38,433 nucleotides of DNA. Source: Sphingopyxis sp. (lineage in GTDB: Bacteria > Pseudomonadota > Alphaproteobacteria > Sphingomonadales > Sphingomonadaceae). Shown here one piece after another: positions 20,285 to 29,650 of the stretch. The notes below the pieces were generated by a model. That model was not told the DNA's origin and did no database searches. It saw only the letters and a program-made list of their open reading frames with translations. The first letter of the stretch is position 1. Each line of letters opens with the position of its first letter. Location: NCBI GenBank assembly GCA_030655355.1, contig JAURVS010000184.1:1-38433 (forward strand), read 5' to 3'. The position numbers and the translations under genes were made by a program.

Positions 20285-21862
20285 CTATTTCGGCGCCCGG
20301 AGCAGAACGCGACCATATCGTTCGGACGCGGGCTTGCCATTTGCCAGCGCGGCGCGGCCGTTCACAAAGACATAGTCCATCCCGACCGCATAGGCGTGCG
20401 GCTTTTCATAAGTCGCGGTATCGCGAACCGTCTTGGGGTCAAAGACGATCACATCCGCAAAGGCGCCATCGCGGAGCACGCCGCGATCGGGGATGGCGAA
20501 AATCTTCGCCGGCAATCCGGTCGCGGCATAGATCGCCTTCTGCATGCTGATGACCGGCGTATCGATGACATAATTTCTGAGCTTGCGCGGGAAAGCGCCA
20601 TAGGCGCGCGGATGTTCCGACGTCTCGCCAAAGGGCGGCAGGCCGCCGTCGGTCGATGTCATCGTCCACGGCTGCTGCATGAACGCCGCGACATCATTGT
20701 CGCTCATGTTGAACGACACGGTCGGCGCGCCGCCGCGTTTCAGCATGTCGATCGCGGCGTCGAGCGGGTCCTTGCCCTGCAGCTTGCCGATTTCGTCTAG
20801 CCTCTTGCCCTCCAATGCGGGCTCGGGCGGGAAGCCGCGGATCATGATCGCGTGCGGGCCCGCGCGCCGTTCGAGATTGGGGACCATTTCAGCACGAATT
20901 TTGGCGCGCATGGCAGGATCTTCGAGGCGTTTCGCCAGCGCCTCCGCACCGCCCTCCTGCGCCCAGCCGGGAACGAGCGAAGCCATCAGGCTCGATCCCG
21001 ACGCGGTATAGGGATATTGGTCGGCCCATATTTTCACCCCCGATGCACGCGCTTCGTCGATCCGCGCAATGACCTCCGCCGACTTGCCCCAGACCTGCGG
21101 GCCGAGCACCTTGATATGCGTCACGACGCCGGTGATTCCGGCATCGCGCGCAACGGTGATCACCTCATCGACCGCCGCGACGACGCCGATGTCGTAATTG
21201 CCCTCGTCGCGGATATGGCTGATGTAAATCGCGTCGGGGAAGCGTGCGACCGCCTTCGCCAGCCCGACGATCTCGGCGGTATTCGAATATTTGCTCGGAA
21301 TATAGAAAGGGCCGTCGGACAACCCATAGGCACCAGCCTGCATCGCGGCGGTCACAAGTGCCTCCATCTTCGTTTGCTCGGCGGGCGTCGCGAGCCGCGC
21401 CACATTGCCCATCACTTCGCGGCGCACGGCATTATGCCCGATGAGCGGGATGACATTGACCCCGGGGATATTGGTCCGAAGATCGGTGATCTGCTGGCCA
21501 AGCTCGGCCGGCCCGCCACCATCGGGGTTGATCGACAATGTCGTGATGCCCTGGTGGAGCATCGGCAGCGCCGCCGCGAGCCGCGCCGTCTGGATATTCG
21601 GCGCAGCATGCGAATGCGGATCGATGAACCCGGGAGCGACAATCTTTCCGGTGGCATCGACCAGCGTCGTCGCCGTCGCCGTGGGCGGGACGATCCCCAC
21701 GGCGACGACACGATCGCCAGTGATGGCGACGTCGGCAGTCCGGCCGGGCGTATCGCTTCCGTCGTAGACGGTGCCACCGCGGATCAGCACATCATAATGC
21801 TGCGCCCATGCCGGAGCGGTGGTGGTCAGAAGAACGGCGAGTGATAGCGCGACCCTTTTCAT
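20285..21862 (-). CDS. Exported N-acyl-D-amino-acid deacylase family amidohydrolase (paralog 1)
   Basis: Signal peptide MKRVALSLAVLLTTTAPAWAQ; IRGGTVYDGSDTPGRTADVAITGDRVVAVG, APGFIDPHSH, YISHIRDEGNYD, VTHIKVLG, C-terminal FADVIVFDPKTVRDTATYEKPHAYAVGMDYVFVNG. Confidence 0.85.
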   Translation of the reverse strand: MKRVALSLAVLLTTTAPAWAQHYDVLIRGGTVYDGSDTPGRTADVAITGDRVVAVGIVPPTATATTLVDATGKIVAPGFIDPHSHAAPNIQTARLAAALPMLHQGITTLSINPDGGGPAELGQQITDLRTNIPGVNVIPLIGHNAVRREVMGNVARLATPAEQTKMEALVTAAMQAGAYGLSDGPFYIPSKYSNTAEIVGLAKAVARFPDAIYISHIRDEGNYDIGVVAAVDEVITVARDAGITGVVTHIKVLGPQVWGKSAEVIARIDEARASGVKIWADQYPYTASGSSLMASLVPGWAQEGGAEALAKRLEDPAMRAKIRAEMVPNLERRAGPHAIMIRGFPPEPALEGKRLDEIGKLQGKDPLDAAIDMLKRGGAPTVSFNMSDNDVAAFMQQPWTMTSTDGGLPPFGETSEHPRAYGAFPRKLRNYVIDTPVISMQKAIYAATGLPAKIFAIPDRGVLRDGAFADVIVFDPKTVRDTATYEKPHAYAVGMDYVFVNGRAALANGKPASERYGRVLLRAPK

Positions 21863-21875
21863 CTCTTGTCTCCCG

Positions 21876-24701
21876 TCAGATTTTGAAGCGAATGCCGACG
21901 CGATAGGTCCGCCCTAACAGATCATAGATCGACTGGTTCGTCGCCGGCGTCGCATAGGCGCTGCCTGCCGGTCCGGGCGCGACGACCGGCGGATCCTTGT
22001 CGAGCAGATTGTTGACGCTCACGAAGAATTGCAGCTCGCGTTCGCCCATCTCAACGTCGAAGGACAAGGTCGTGTCGAGATAGAAGGCGCCTTTGATACG
22101 ATTATTGTCAATCGTCCGGTTGGTGACGGTCGATGCGGGGCAACCCGTGGTGCATTCGACGAAGCTATTGTCATAGACCCCGCTGCTGACGCCGCGGCCC
22201 GTCAGGTTGAAGGTGAAATCTTCGTTCGAATAGGTTCCCTGCACACGGTAAAGCCATTTGGGCGCGCCGCCCGGTGCATTCTGGCCCACCGTGTCGGTCG
22301 GCGCATCGATCCCGTTATCGAAATAATTCTTGATGTAACGCGTCGCCATCGCGCGCAGCGTCAAGTCGCCCGCGCCGACCGGAACGCGATACGAGCTTTC
22401 GAAATCGATGCCCTTTGCGCGTTGCGACGCAAAGTTGAACGGGCTTTCGAAAACTTGCAGGCTGTTGCCGAACGCATTGGGCCCACGGACCACCGCGCTG
22501 CAAAATGCCTGCACGCCTTCGGCGCAGCGGTCGACGATCGTCTGCGCCGCGACCGAACCGATCGCACCCTCGATTTTGATGTCATAATAGTCGGCAGAAA
22601 AGGCGAAGCCGGGAATGAAGCGAGGTTGCAACACCACGCCCACGCCCCACTGATCGGCGCGCTCGGGCTTCAGCAAGGCATTGCCACGCGTCGTTCCGGC
22701 AAACTGCACCGACGCGTTGTTCTGCGTCGGATCGATCAGCACATTGATGCGCGTCGAACCCGCTGTGTAGAGTTCGCCGAGGTTCGGCGCGCGAATGTCG
22801 CGCGACCGCGTGGCGCGAAAGCGGATGTCGGGAATCGGCTCGAACGTCAGCCCCGCCTTCCACGTCGTGACATATCCCGACGTCGAATAGTCGGTGCCGC
22901 GGATCGCGCCGTTGAAGTCGAGCCCGTCGATCACCGGAACGAGCAGCTCAAGATAGGCTTCGGTCACATTGTACGAGCCAAAGCTCGGCAGGAAGTTGCC
23001 GACGAACCAGCCCGACTGGAATTCGGTCGGAACTTCACCCGACACCTTCTCGCGCCGATGCTCGCCGCCGATCGCCACTGAAACCGGCCCCGCGGGCAGG
23101 TTGAACGCGTCGAACGATAGATTTGCCGCAAAGACGTCCTGCTGGAATTTCTGCTCACGATACGGATTGCCGAGCACATAATCGAGCGCCGCCTGACTCG
23201 CGACGCCAATGCCGAGCCGGTTGAGCGGAACGCAACCATTTGTCGGGGCAGTCAGCGTCGAGCGGCAGACGATCGTTCCCACGGGCACGCCGAGCGCATT
23301 GCCAGCGGGGGCGAACACCGCATCCTGCGCCAGAGCGAGGCGGGCATTGTTCGTGATGTCGCGCGCCATCTCGCGCGTGCGGCTGATCCCCTTCTGGTAA
23401 TAGGCGTCCCACCGCGCAGTCGATCCGAACAGATCGAATTCACCGTTCGCACCGATGACATAGCGCTGCAATTCGCGCTGCGTATCATTCTTGCGGATCG
23501 GCAGGTCGGCGTTGGTCGTCCCCAGTGTGAACTGGGTGATGCCCGCCCCGGCAAGCTGCGTACGCAGCGGTTCAGGGATAAAGGCATTGTCGGCGCGGAT
23601 GGTCACATTCGCCTGATTCAGCTGCACACCCAGCCAGCCGAGGTTCTTCGACTTGGCATAGGATGCCTGGACGAACAGGTTGAGCCCTTCGGACACTTCA
23701 AAGCTCAACCGGCCAAAGGCGCTTTTGCGATTCTCTTCTGGATCGAGCGACTGGAAGCCGTTGACCTGCGTCGATTCCCAATCGCCGCCGATCATCCACG
23801 GATCGCGCACCGTGCCATAATTGAACTGGCTGACCGAGCCGCCCTGCCCGAAGACCGTGCCGCGAAACGCCGTGTTCGTGATGATACCGCCGGGCGTCGC
23901 CTGGCTGAGCCCCGTACCCGAAACGACGAGCCGCTCGGGCTGTCCATTGCCGACCGCATAAGCGGGGTTGTTGATCATATACCAGCCGCGGTTGTTCCAG
24001 TCGCGCGGAACGCCATGCAGCCCGTCCTTGATCGCGATTTCGCCACTAAGCAGCAAATGGCCGCGGCCGTCGGCAAAGGCCGTGCCTGCGGTCAGCGACG
24101 CACGATAGTTCGGCGCGTCGCCATATTTGGTGATGCCATATTCGGCCGTCCCCTTGATCCCGGTATATTCCTTGTCGAGGATGAAGTTGACGACGCCCGA
24201 CACGGCGTCGGACCCATAGGCCGCCGAAGCGCCGCCGGTGACGATTTCGACGCTCTTGATCAGCCCCTGGGGAAAGGTGTTCACGTCGACAAGCCCGCCG
24301 AGGGTCGAACCTACCGACCGCTGCCCGTCGAGCAGAACGAGCGTCCGCGCGGTGCCGAGCGCGCGCAGGTTGAGCGCATTGACGCCCGCGGTGCCCGCAC
24401 TGATGTTGAGGTTCGAGGTTGCTGGCGTAACGCTGCCGACGAGCGAGGGGATATCGTTGACATAGTCGGCGATGTTCGCCGGCGCCGAGCTTTCGATATC
24501 GTCCGAATTCAGTACGGTGAGCGGGGTCGGGGCACGATAGCCGTCGCGCTGGATGCGCGTACCCGTCACGGTGATTTCGGTTGCAGCCTCAGTGGCACTC
24601 TCGGCGCTGTCGGACAGGTCGTCCTGCGCAAAAGCGGGCGCGCTCCAAAGCATCGCTACCGCGAGCGCGGCGGTGGATACGATCGGCGTTGATCTCGACA
24701 T
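21876..24701 (-). CDS. TonB-dependent receptor
   Basis: Signal peptide MSRSTPIVSTAALAVAMLWSAPAFAQ, plug (ITVTGTRIQRDGYRAPTPLTVLNSDDIE, VEIVTGGASAAYGSDAVSGVVNFILDKEY), beta-barrel ending in ...GRTYRVGIRFKI. Start corrected from 24944 to 24701. Confidence 0.93.
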   Translation of the reverse strand: MSRSTPIVSTAALAVAMLWSAPAFAQDDLSDSAESATEAATEITVTGTRIQRDGYRAPTPLTVLNSDDIESSAPANIADYVNDIPSLVGSVTPATSNLNISAGTAGVNALNLRALGTARTLVLLDGQRSVGSTLGGLVDVNTFPQGLIKSVEIVTGGASAAYGSDAVSGVVNFILDKEYTGIKGTAEYGITKYGDAPNYRASLTAGTAFADGRGHLLLSGEIAIKDGLHGVPRDWNNRGWYMINNPAYAVGNGQPERLVVSGTGLSQATPGGIITNTAFRGTVFGQGGSVSQFNYGTVRDPWMIGGDWESTQVNGFQSLDPEENRKSAFGRLSFEVSEGLNLFVQASYAKSKNLGWLGVQLNQANVTIRADNAFIPEPLRTQLAGAGITQFTLGTTNADLPIRKNDTQRELQRYVIGANGEFDLFGSTARWDAYYQKGISRTREMARDITNNARLALAQDAVFAPAGNALGVPVGTIVCRSTLTAPTNGCVPLNRLGIGVASQAALDYVLGNPYREQKFQQDVFAANLSFDAFNLPAGPVSVAIGGEHRREKVSGEVPTEFQSGWFVGNFLPSFGSYNVTEAYLELLVPVIDGLDFNGAIRGTDYSTSGYVTTWKAGLTFEPIPDIRFRATRSRDIRAPNLGELYTAGSTRINVLIDPTQNNASVQFAGTTRGNALLKPERADQWGVGVVLQPRFIPGFAFSADYYDIKIEGAIGSVAAQTIVDRCAEGVQAFCSAVVRGPNAFGNSLQVFESPFNFASQRAKGIDFESSYRVPVGAGDLTLRAMATRYIKNYFDNGIDAPTDTVGQNAPGGAPKWLYRVQGTYSNEDFTFNLTGRGVSSGVYDNSFVECTTGCPASTVTNRTIDNNRIKGAFYLDTTLSFDVEMGERELQFFVSVNNLLDKDPPVVAPGPAGSAYATPATNQSIYDLLGRTYRVGIRFKI

Positions 24702-24786
24702 GTTTTTCCCCTTTTTCTGTATTTTTTTGCGTGAAAGACGCCTCCGGGCCCGCCTATTGACTGGCGGTTGCATCCTCATTTCCTGA

Positions 24787-26409
24787 TTATTTGCAGCTGG
24801 CTCCCTGTGCGCTTCGCGGAAGCGGACGGCCGCCTGCCAGCCCCGTGGCCTCGCCATTTTCGATCGCCAGCGACCCATTGACCACGACGAAACGCATGCC
24901 CGTCGAGAACAAGGCGGGCTGGGCATAATCGGCCCGCGGCGCAAAAGTCGCCGGATCGAATGCGATCACATCGGCAAAGGCCCCCGCCTTGAGCTCGCCG
25001 CGCCCCTCCAGCCCGAACAGCCGCGACGTCGCGAAGCTGCTCTGCTTGATGAAGGTGCCGAGGTCGATGACCCCCTTTTCCTTTACATAGGTCGCATATT
25101 TCCGCGCGAACGACGCATAATAGCGGGGATGCCCCTGCGACGCGTCCGAACTGGTCACCACCCATGACCGTTTCATGAAGGCGGCGATATCGCCTTCGTC
25201 CTGATTGAACGAGGCGACGCCCGCCTCGCGCAGTTTGAGGATCAGGATCGCTGCATCGACAGGGGCGATCGCACGATCCTTTGCAATCCGTTCGAGCGTC
25301 TTGCCTTCGAAACCGGCCGGTCCCGATGTAATGAGCAGCGACTCCGGACCGCCACGACGGCGGAGATTTTCGACCATTTCCGGGCGCATCCGTGCCATCG
25401 CCACGCTGTCGTCAAAGCGCTTCAGCATCTCCGCCCGGCCGCCATCCTGCGCCCAGCGCGGAAGGAGCGCCGCCGACAGCCCCGTGCCCGAGGCCGACCA
25501 GGGATATTGATCGGCATGAACGATCTGGCCCGCCTTCTGCGCCGCCTCGATCTGCGCGATGATCGCCGGCGCCTGTCCGTGAACGTCGACGCCCAGTGCC
25601 TTGATGTGTGCGATATGGACGGGGATTTTTGCATCGCGCCCGACCGACAGCGCTTCCTCGATCGCGCCCTTCAGCCCGATGGTATAGCTCGACTCGTCAC
25701 GGATATGGCTGTCATAGGTGCCGCCGCGCGCGGCCGCTGCCTTGGCGAGCGTCACGACTTCGTCGCGCTTCGCATAGCTTTGCGGCGCATAGAACAGCCC
25801 GGTCGACAGTCCCATCGCGCCTTCGCACATCGCCTTGTCGACCAGCCCGACCATTGTCGCGAGTTCCGCCGCCGTCGGCGCGCGGTCGGCAGCGCCGATC
25901 ACTTTCGAGCGGACCGAACCGAGGCCGACATAGGTCGCGAAATTGATCCCGAAATCGCGCGACGATTGCTCCAGTCCCGCGACTCCCTCACCGCCGGCAC
26001 GCGCATCGGCGATGCCAAAGGTGCGCGCGACTTCAGGATCGCCATAGCCGTCGACCCCGATGAACGCCGTCGTCACGCCCTGCGTCAGGAACGGCAGGAC
26101 AAGCCGCGTCGCAGGGTCCTTGGATGCCAGTGCTTCGTTCACATGCGCGTGCGGATCGATAAAGCCCGGCGCCACGATCAGCCCGGTCACGTCGATAGTC
26201 CGCGCGCTCGTGCCGGGCGCCTTCGGCCCGACATAGATGATCCGGTCGTCGCGGATGGCGACATCGCCGCGAAACGGCGCGGCATCGCCGGTATAGATGG
26301 TGCCGCCGCGGATCACGAGATCGGCTCCGGTCGGCGCTTCAGCCGCGCCTTGAGGCGCCCAAAGCGTGGTCGCAGATAAAAGCGCGATCGTAGCGGTCGT
26401 GAACTTCAT
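24787..26409 (-). CDS. Exported N-acyl-D-amino-acid deacylase family amidohydrolase (paralog 2)
   Basis: MKFTTATIALLSATTLWAPQGAAEA leader; VIRGGTIYTGDAAPFRGDVAIRDDRIIYVG, APGFIDPHAH, YDSHIRDESSYT, VHIAHIKALG, FADVIAFDPATFAPRADYAQPALFSTGMRFVVVNG. Upstream in-frame start at 26430 also possible. Confidence 0.85.
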   Translation of the reverse strand: MKFTTATIALLSATTLWAPQGAAEAPTGADLVIRGGTIYTGDAAPFRGDVAIRDDRIIYVGPKAPGTSARTIDVTGLIVAPGFIDPHAHVNEALASKDPATRLVLPFLTQGVTTAFIGVDGYGDPEVARTFGIADARAGGEGVAGLEQSSRDFGINFATYVGLGSVRSKVIGAADRAPTAAELATMVGLVDKAMCEGAMGLSTGLFYAPQSYAKRDEVVTLAKAAAARGGTYDSHIRDESSYTIGLKGAIEEALSVGRDAKIPVHIAHIKALGVDVHGQAPAIIAQIEAAQKAGQIVHADQYPWSASGTGLSAALLPRWAQDGGRAEMLKRFDDSVAMARMRPEMVENLRRRGGPESLLITSGPAGFEGKTLERIAKDRAIAPVDAAILILKLREAGVASFNQDEGDIAAFMKRSWVVTSSDASQGHPRYYASFARKYATYVKEKGVIDLGTFIKQSSFATSRLFGLEGRGELKAGAFADVIAFDPATFAPRADYAQPALFSTGMRFVVVNGSLAIENGEATGLAGGRPLPRSAQGASCK

Positions 26410-26455
26410 ATAGCGGATCATTTGCGACACCCCGTTTTTGTTGTTTTCAAACGCT

Positions 26456-27445
26456 TTACGTCGTTCCCCAAAAGCCTGCGACAGGCGGCGTCAGCACGCC
26501 GTCGATTCCCTTGACCCCGCCCGTCCGGTCGGCTGCAAGCCACAGCGGCCCGTCCAGATCGACGAACGTCGACCGCGCCGCGACGATCAGCGCGGGGGCG
26601 ATCGAAAGCGACGACGAAATCATGCTGCCCGTCATCAGGCCGAGCCCCGCAGCGGCGGCGGCATCGGCGAGCGCCAATGCGCCGGTCAGCCCGCCCGTCT
26701 TGTCGAGCTTGATATTGATCACCTGATATTTGCTCGCGAGCGCGCCGACATCGCCCGCGACATGCGCCGATTCGTCGGCGGCGATCGGAATAAGCGACTC
26801 AAAGCCTTCGAGCGCCTCATCCTCTCCCGCGGGCAGCGGCTGTTCGAGCAGGTCGATGCGCAGTTCGACGAGCAAAGGCTGCAACCGCTCGACTTCCGCG
26901 ATCGTCCAGCTTTCGTTGGGATCGACGATGATCCGCGGCTTTGGCGCCGCTTCGCGAACGACTCTTATCTGCGCTGCGGGATCGGTGCGATCGACCTTGA
27001 TCTTGATCAGCGGTACGTCGGCCAGCGCGCGCGCCGCGGCGGACATCGCCTCCAGCGTGTCCAGACTGACGGTCATCGCGGTGGGCGTATCGGCAACTTC
27101 GGGCAGGCCGAGGCGGTCGTTCACGCTGCGGCCCGACAAGCGCGTTTCAAGGTCCCACAATGCGCAATCAACCGCGTTGCGTGCGGCGCCAGCCGACATC
27201 AGCGTGAGCAGGTCGTCGCGCGTCGCCCCGTCGGCGATCGCGCCGCGCGCGTTGGCGATTTCATCAAGCGCGCCTGCGATCGTTTCGCCATAGCGCGGAT
27301 AGGGCACCGCTTCGCCGCGTCCAGTGGCGCCGTCGGCCATGATCTCGACGGTGATCACATCGGCTACCGTCTTGACGCCGCGCGATATGCGAAACGGTTG
27401 GGCTAGTGGGAAAGCGTCGCTTCGCGCGACGATGGTTCGAAGCAT
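26456..27445 (-). CDS. dgcA: Dipeptide epimerase-type enolase-superfamily protein (DgcA-like N-acetyl-D-glutamate racemase)
   Basis: MLRTIVARSDAFPLAQPFRISRGVKTVADVITVEI; LIKIKVDR, IIVDPNESWT, DLLEQPLP, VINIKLDKTGGL. Immediately downstream of a DUF1611 gene. ORF start 27706 is an over-extension. Confidence 0.85.
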   Translation of the reverse strand: MLRTIVARSDAFPLAQPFRISRGVKTVADVITVEIMADGATGRGEAVPYPRYGETIAGALDEIANARGAIADGATRDDLLTLMSAGAARNAVDCALWDLETRLSGRSVNDRLGLPEVADTPTAMTVSLDTLEAMSAAARALADVPLIKIKVDRTDPAAQIRVVREAAPKPRIIVDPNESWTIAEVERLQPLLVELRIDLLEQPLPAGEDEALEGFESLIPIAADESAHVAGDVGALASKYQVINIKLDKTGGLTGALALADAAAAAGLGLMTGSMISSSLSIAPALIVAARSTFVDLDGPLWLAADRTGGVKGIDGVLTPPVAGFWGTT

Positions 27446-28440
27446 AGATTGATCCTGTCGATAAAGGAGTCGACGCCATGGGCAAACGGGTCGGCGCACG
27501 GAAGGCCGAGTGCTTCGGACGTTTCGGCACACAGGCGCAGTGCCTCGGCGGGCGAAAGCTTTGACGTATTGAGCGCGATGCCCACCGCCTGCACGCCGGG
27601 GTTGGTCAGCCGCGCAACCTGCAGATTGGCCTCGAGCGTCTCCTTGAGCCCCGGCAGCGAATAATGCGGCAGGCCGCGCATATGCTCGCGCACCGGATCG
27701 TGGCACAGGATCAGCGCGTCGGGCTGCGCGCCATGCAACAACCCTGTCGAGACCCCCGCGAAGGACGGGTGGAAAAGCGACCCCTGCCCCTCGATCAGGT
27801 CCCAGCCGTCATCGTCGCGCGCGGGCGAAATCTGTTCGATTGCGCCCGAAATGAAATCGGCGATCACCGCGTCGAGCGGCACGCCGCTACCGGCAATCAG
27901 AATGCCCGTCTGCCCGGTCGCGCGAAAATCGGCCTTCATGCCGCGCGCGCGCATCCCCTTTTCGAGGCACAAGGTCGCATACATTTTTCCGACCGAGCAA
28001 TCGGTCCCCACGGCGAGCAAGCGCTTGCCTGCACGCGGCTTGCCATTGCCGATCGGAATATCGGGACGCGGATCGCGCACATCGTGCAACTGGCGGCCAT
28101 ATCGCGCTGCCGCCTCGACCAGCGCGGGCTCGTCGCGCAACCGGTTGTGCAATCCCGACGCGACATCCAGTCCCGCCGCAATCGCTTCCAGCGCGTCGCG
28201 CACCAGATCGTCGCCCAATTTGCCGCCAGCATTGGCAATGCCCAGAACGAGCGTCTTCGCGCCCGCCGCTACCGCTTCAGCAAAACCCATGCGCGGCAGA
28301 TCGAGCGTCAGCTCGCAATCATCGTGACGAAATTCGCCGACGCATTCGTCGGGCCTGAACACCGCCAGACCGCGCGACGTCTTGATGCCGACTTCGTCAT
28401 TCACATGGCCAAGATAGAGAAGATAGGGACTGGCGATCAT
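27403..28440 (-). CDS. dgcN: DUF1611 family protein (DgcN-like D-glutamate N-acetyltransferase)
   Basis: MIASPYLLYLGHVNDEVGIKTSRGLAVFRPDECVGEFRHDDCELTLDLPRM; P-loop-like GTDCSVGKMYATLCLEKGMRARG; LIEGQGSLFHPSFAGVS. 43-bp overlap with dgcA. Confidence 0.85.
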   Translation of the reverse strand: MIASPYLLYLGHVNDEVGIKTSRGLAVFRPDECVGEFRHDDCELTLDLPRMGFAEAVAAGAKTLVLGIANAGGKLGDDLVRDALEAIAAGLDVASGLHNRLRDEPALVEAAARYGRQLHDVRDPRPDIPIGNGKPRAGKRLLAVGTDCSVGKMYATLCLEKGMRARGMKADFRATGQTGILIAGSGVPLDAVIADFISGAIEQISPARDDDGWDLIEGQGSLFHPSFAGVSTGLLHGAQPDALILCHDPVREHMRGLPHYSLPGLKETLEANLQVARLTNPGVQAVGIALNTSKLSPAEALRLCAETSEALGLPCADPFAHGVDSFIDRINLCFEPSSREATLSH

Positions 28441-28517
28441 GAAATGCCTCTCAGATGGGAACGGCATCATCATGCGAGAAGTTTCGGATCGACGCGTCAT
28501 CAAAGACGATGCGAGCC

Positions 28518-28534
28518 TATAGCTGAAAGTTATA
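28518..28534. promoter_or_regulatory. Imperfect palindrome upstream of dgcN (candidate operator/promoter)
   Basis: TATAGCT-GAA-AGTTATA (7-bp arms, one mismatch) in an AT-richer gap, 78 bp upstream of the dgcN ATG. Confidence 0.35.
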
Positions 28535-28561
28535 TGGTGATCGGGACCAGTTCGCGAGCTC

Positions 28562-29230
28562 TCACGACGAGCGATCGAAGGCCTTTGCCACAAAATCCCG
28601 GCCAAGCCGCAGACCAACCGGATCGACGCTGTGCGCGACGCCATAGGAGATGTGAGTGGTTACATCGACGCCCAGTCGTTTGAGCTCGCTTTCTGCCATA
28701 TGCAGCGCCGCGATCGGAACCACCGGATCGGCGGTTCCATGCACCAACAGCACCGGCGGCTTTGCCATCTCGCCGTGCGCAAGCTCCGCCGCGCCGGTGA
28801 GCATTCCCGAATAGCCAACCACCGCGGCGACCGTTCCCGGTCGGCGCAGCCCGATATGAAGGCCCATCATCGTACCCTGGCTAAAGCCGACGAGCGCCAG
28901 ATCGGCGTCGGTCAGCCCATATTGAGTCAGCTTGCGATCAATAAAGGCGTCTATGGCAGGAGCGGCCGATGCCGCGCCTGCCGCCAGTGCCGACGGGGCA
29001 AATCCCGACAGCCCCCACCATTGATAGCCCGTCGCCATCATCGCGCAGCGCTGCGGCGCGTGCGGCGCGAGGAACAAGGTATCGGGAAGCGCATCCTGCC
29101 ATTGCGGCGCCAACGAGATCATGTCCGTGCCGCTCGAACCAAAGCCATGAAGCAGGAGGACGATCTTCCTGGGCGGTGCTCCCGAACGAGGCTTGAGGCT
29201 GGCTCCGTTGACGATCTTGGACAACACCAT
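28562..29230 (-). CDS. Phospholipase/carboxylesterase family alpha/beta hydrolase
   Basis: LLLHGFGSSGTDMISLAPQW, nucleophile elbow GFSQG, VLLVHGTADPVVP. Confidence 0.9.
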   Translation of the reverse strand: MVLSKIVNGASLKPRSGAPPRKIVLLLHGFGSSGTDMISLAPQWQDALPDTLFLAPHAPQRCAMMATGYQWWGLSGFAPSALAAGAASAAPAIDAFIDRKLTQYGLTDADLALVGFSQGTMMGLHIGLRRPGTVAAVVGYSGMLTGAAELAHGEMAKPPVLLVHGTADPVVPIAALHMAESELKRLGVDVTTHISYGVAHSVDPVGLRLGRDFVAKAFDRSS

Positions 29231-29280
29231 GTCTTTCTTTCATCTGCTGGAGCCCGGACAGCTCGCCCCACCTTGCCGGG

Positions 29281-29550
29281 CTACTCATGCCCAGGCAAGC
29301 GCCTCCAGCGTTCCGAGACCTCGACGCTGTCCCACAGCCCGGGTCCAACGAACAGAAGCGCGCTTCCCGCGCTTCCGCACAGAAAGGCGATTGCCGCCAG
29401 CAACATCATGAACGCGGTTGCGTCGCGGGGGGAGGTCGTCAGCGCGATCTGATGCAGCCGGAGCGCGGCCAACGAACCGAGCAGAAGCAGGACAAGGCCG
29501 CCGCTGCGCAGACCGAGATTGGCGGCGAGCGTTTCATGCCATTTTGTCAT
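29281..29550 (-). CDS. Small two-TM hypothetical membrane protein (89 aa)
   Basis: From ATG at 29550: MTKWHETLAANLGLRSGGLVLLLLGSLAALRLHQIALTTSPRDATAFMMLLAAIAFLCGSAGSALLFVGPGLWDSVEVSERWRRLPGHE; AGGAGGAT-type RBS just upstream on the minus strand. Confidence 0.7.
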   Translation of the reverse strand: MTKWHETLAANLGLRSGGLVLLLLGSLAALRLHQIALTTSPRDATAFMMLLAAIAFLCGSAGSALLFVGPGLWDSVEVSERWRRLPGHE

Positions 29551-29650
29551 CCGATCCTCCTTGGGAGGCCGTTCAATTACGCACGCACACATAGGAAATC
29601 GAGATCGGCAAATGCGGTCGCGCATTGAGATTGCATATGATCGCGGACCA

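Noticed and set aside
24702-24944. 81-residue N-terminal extension of the TonB receptor ORF
   Set aside because: Overlaps the upstream deacylase gene and lacks a signal peptide; MSRSTPIVSTAALAVAMLWSAPAFAQ at 24701 is a proper leader.
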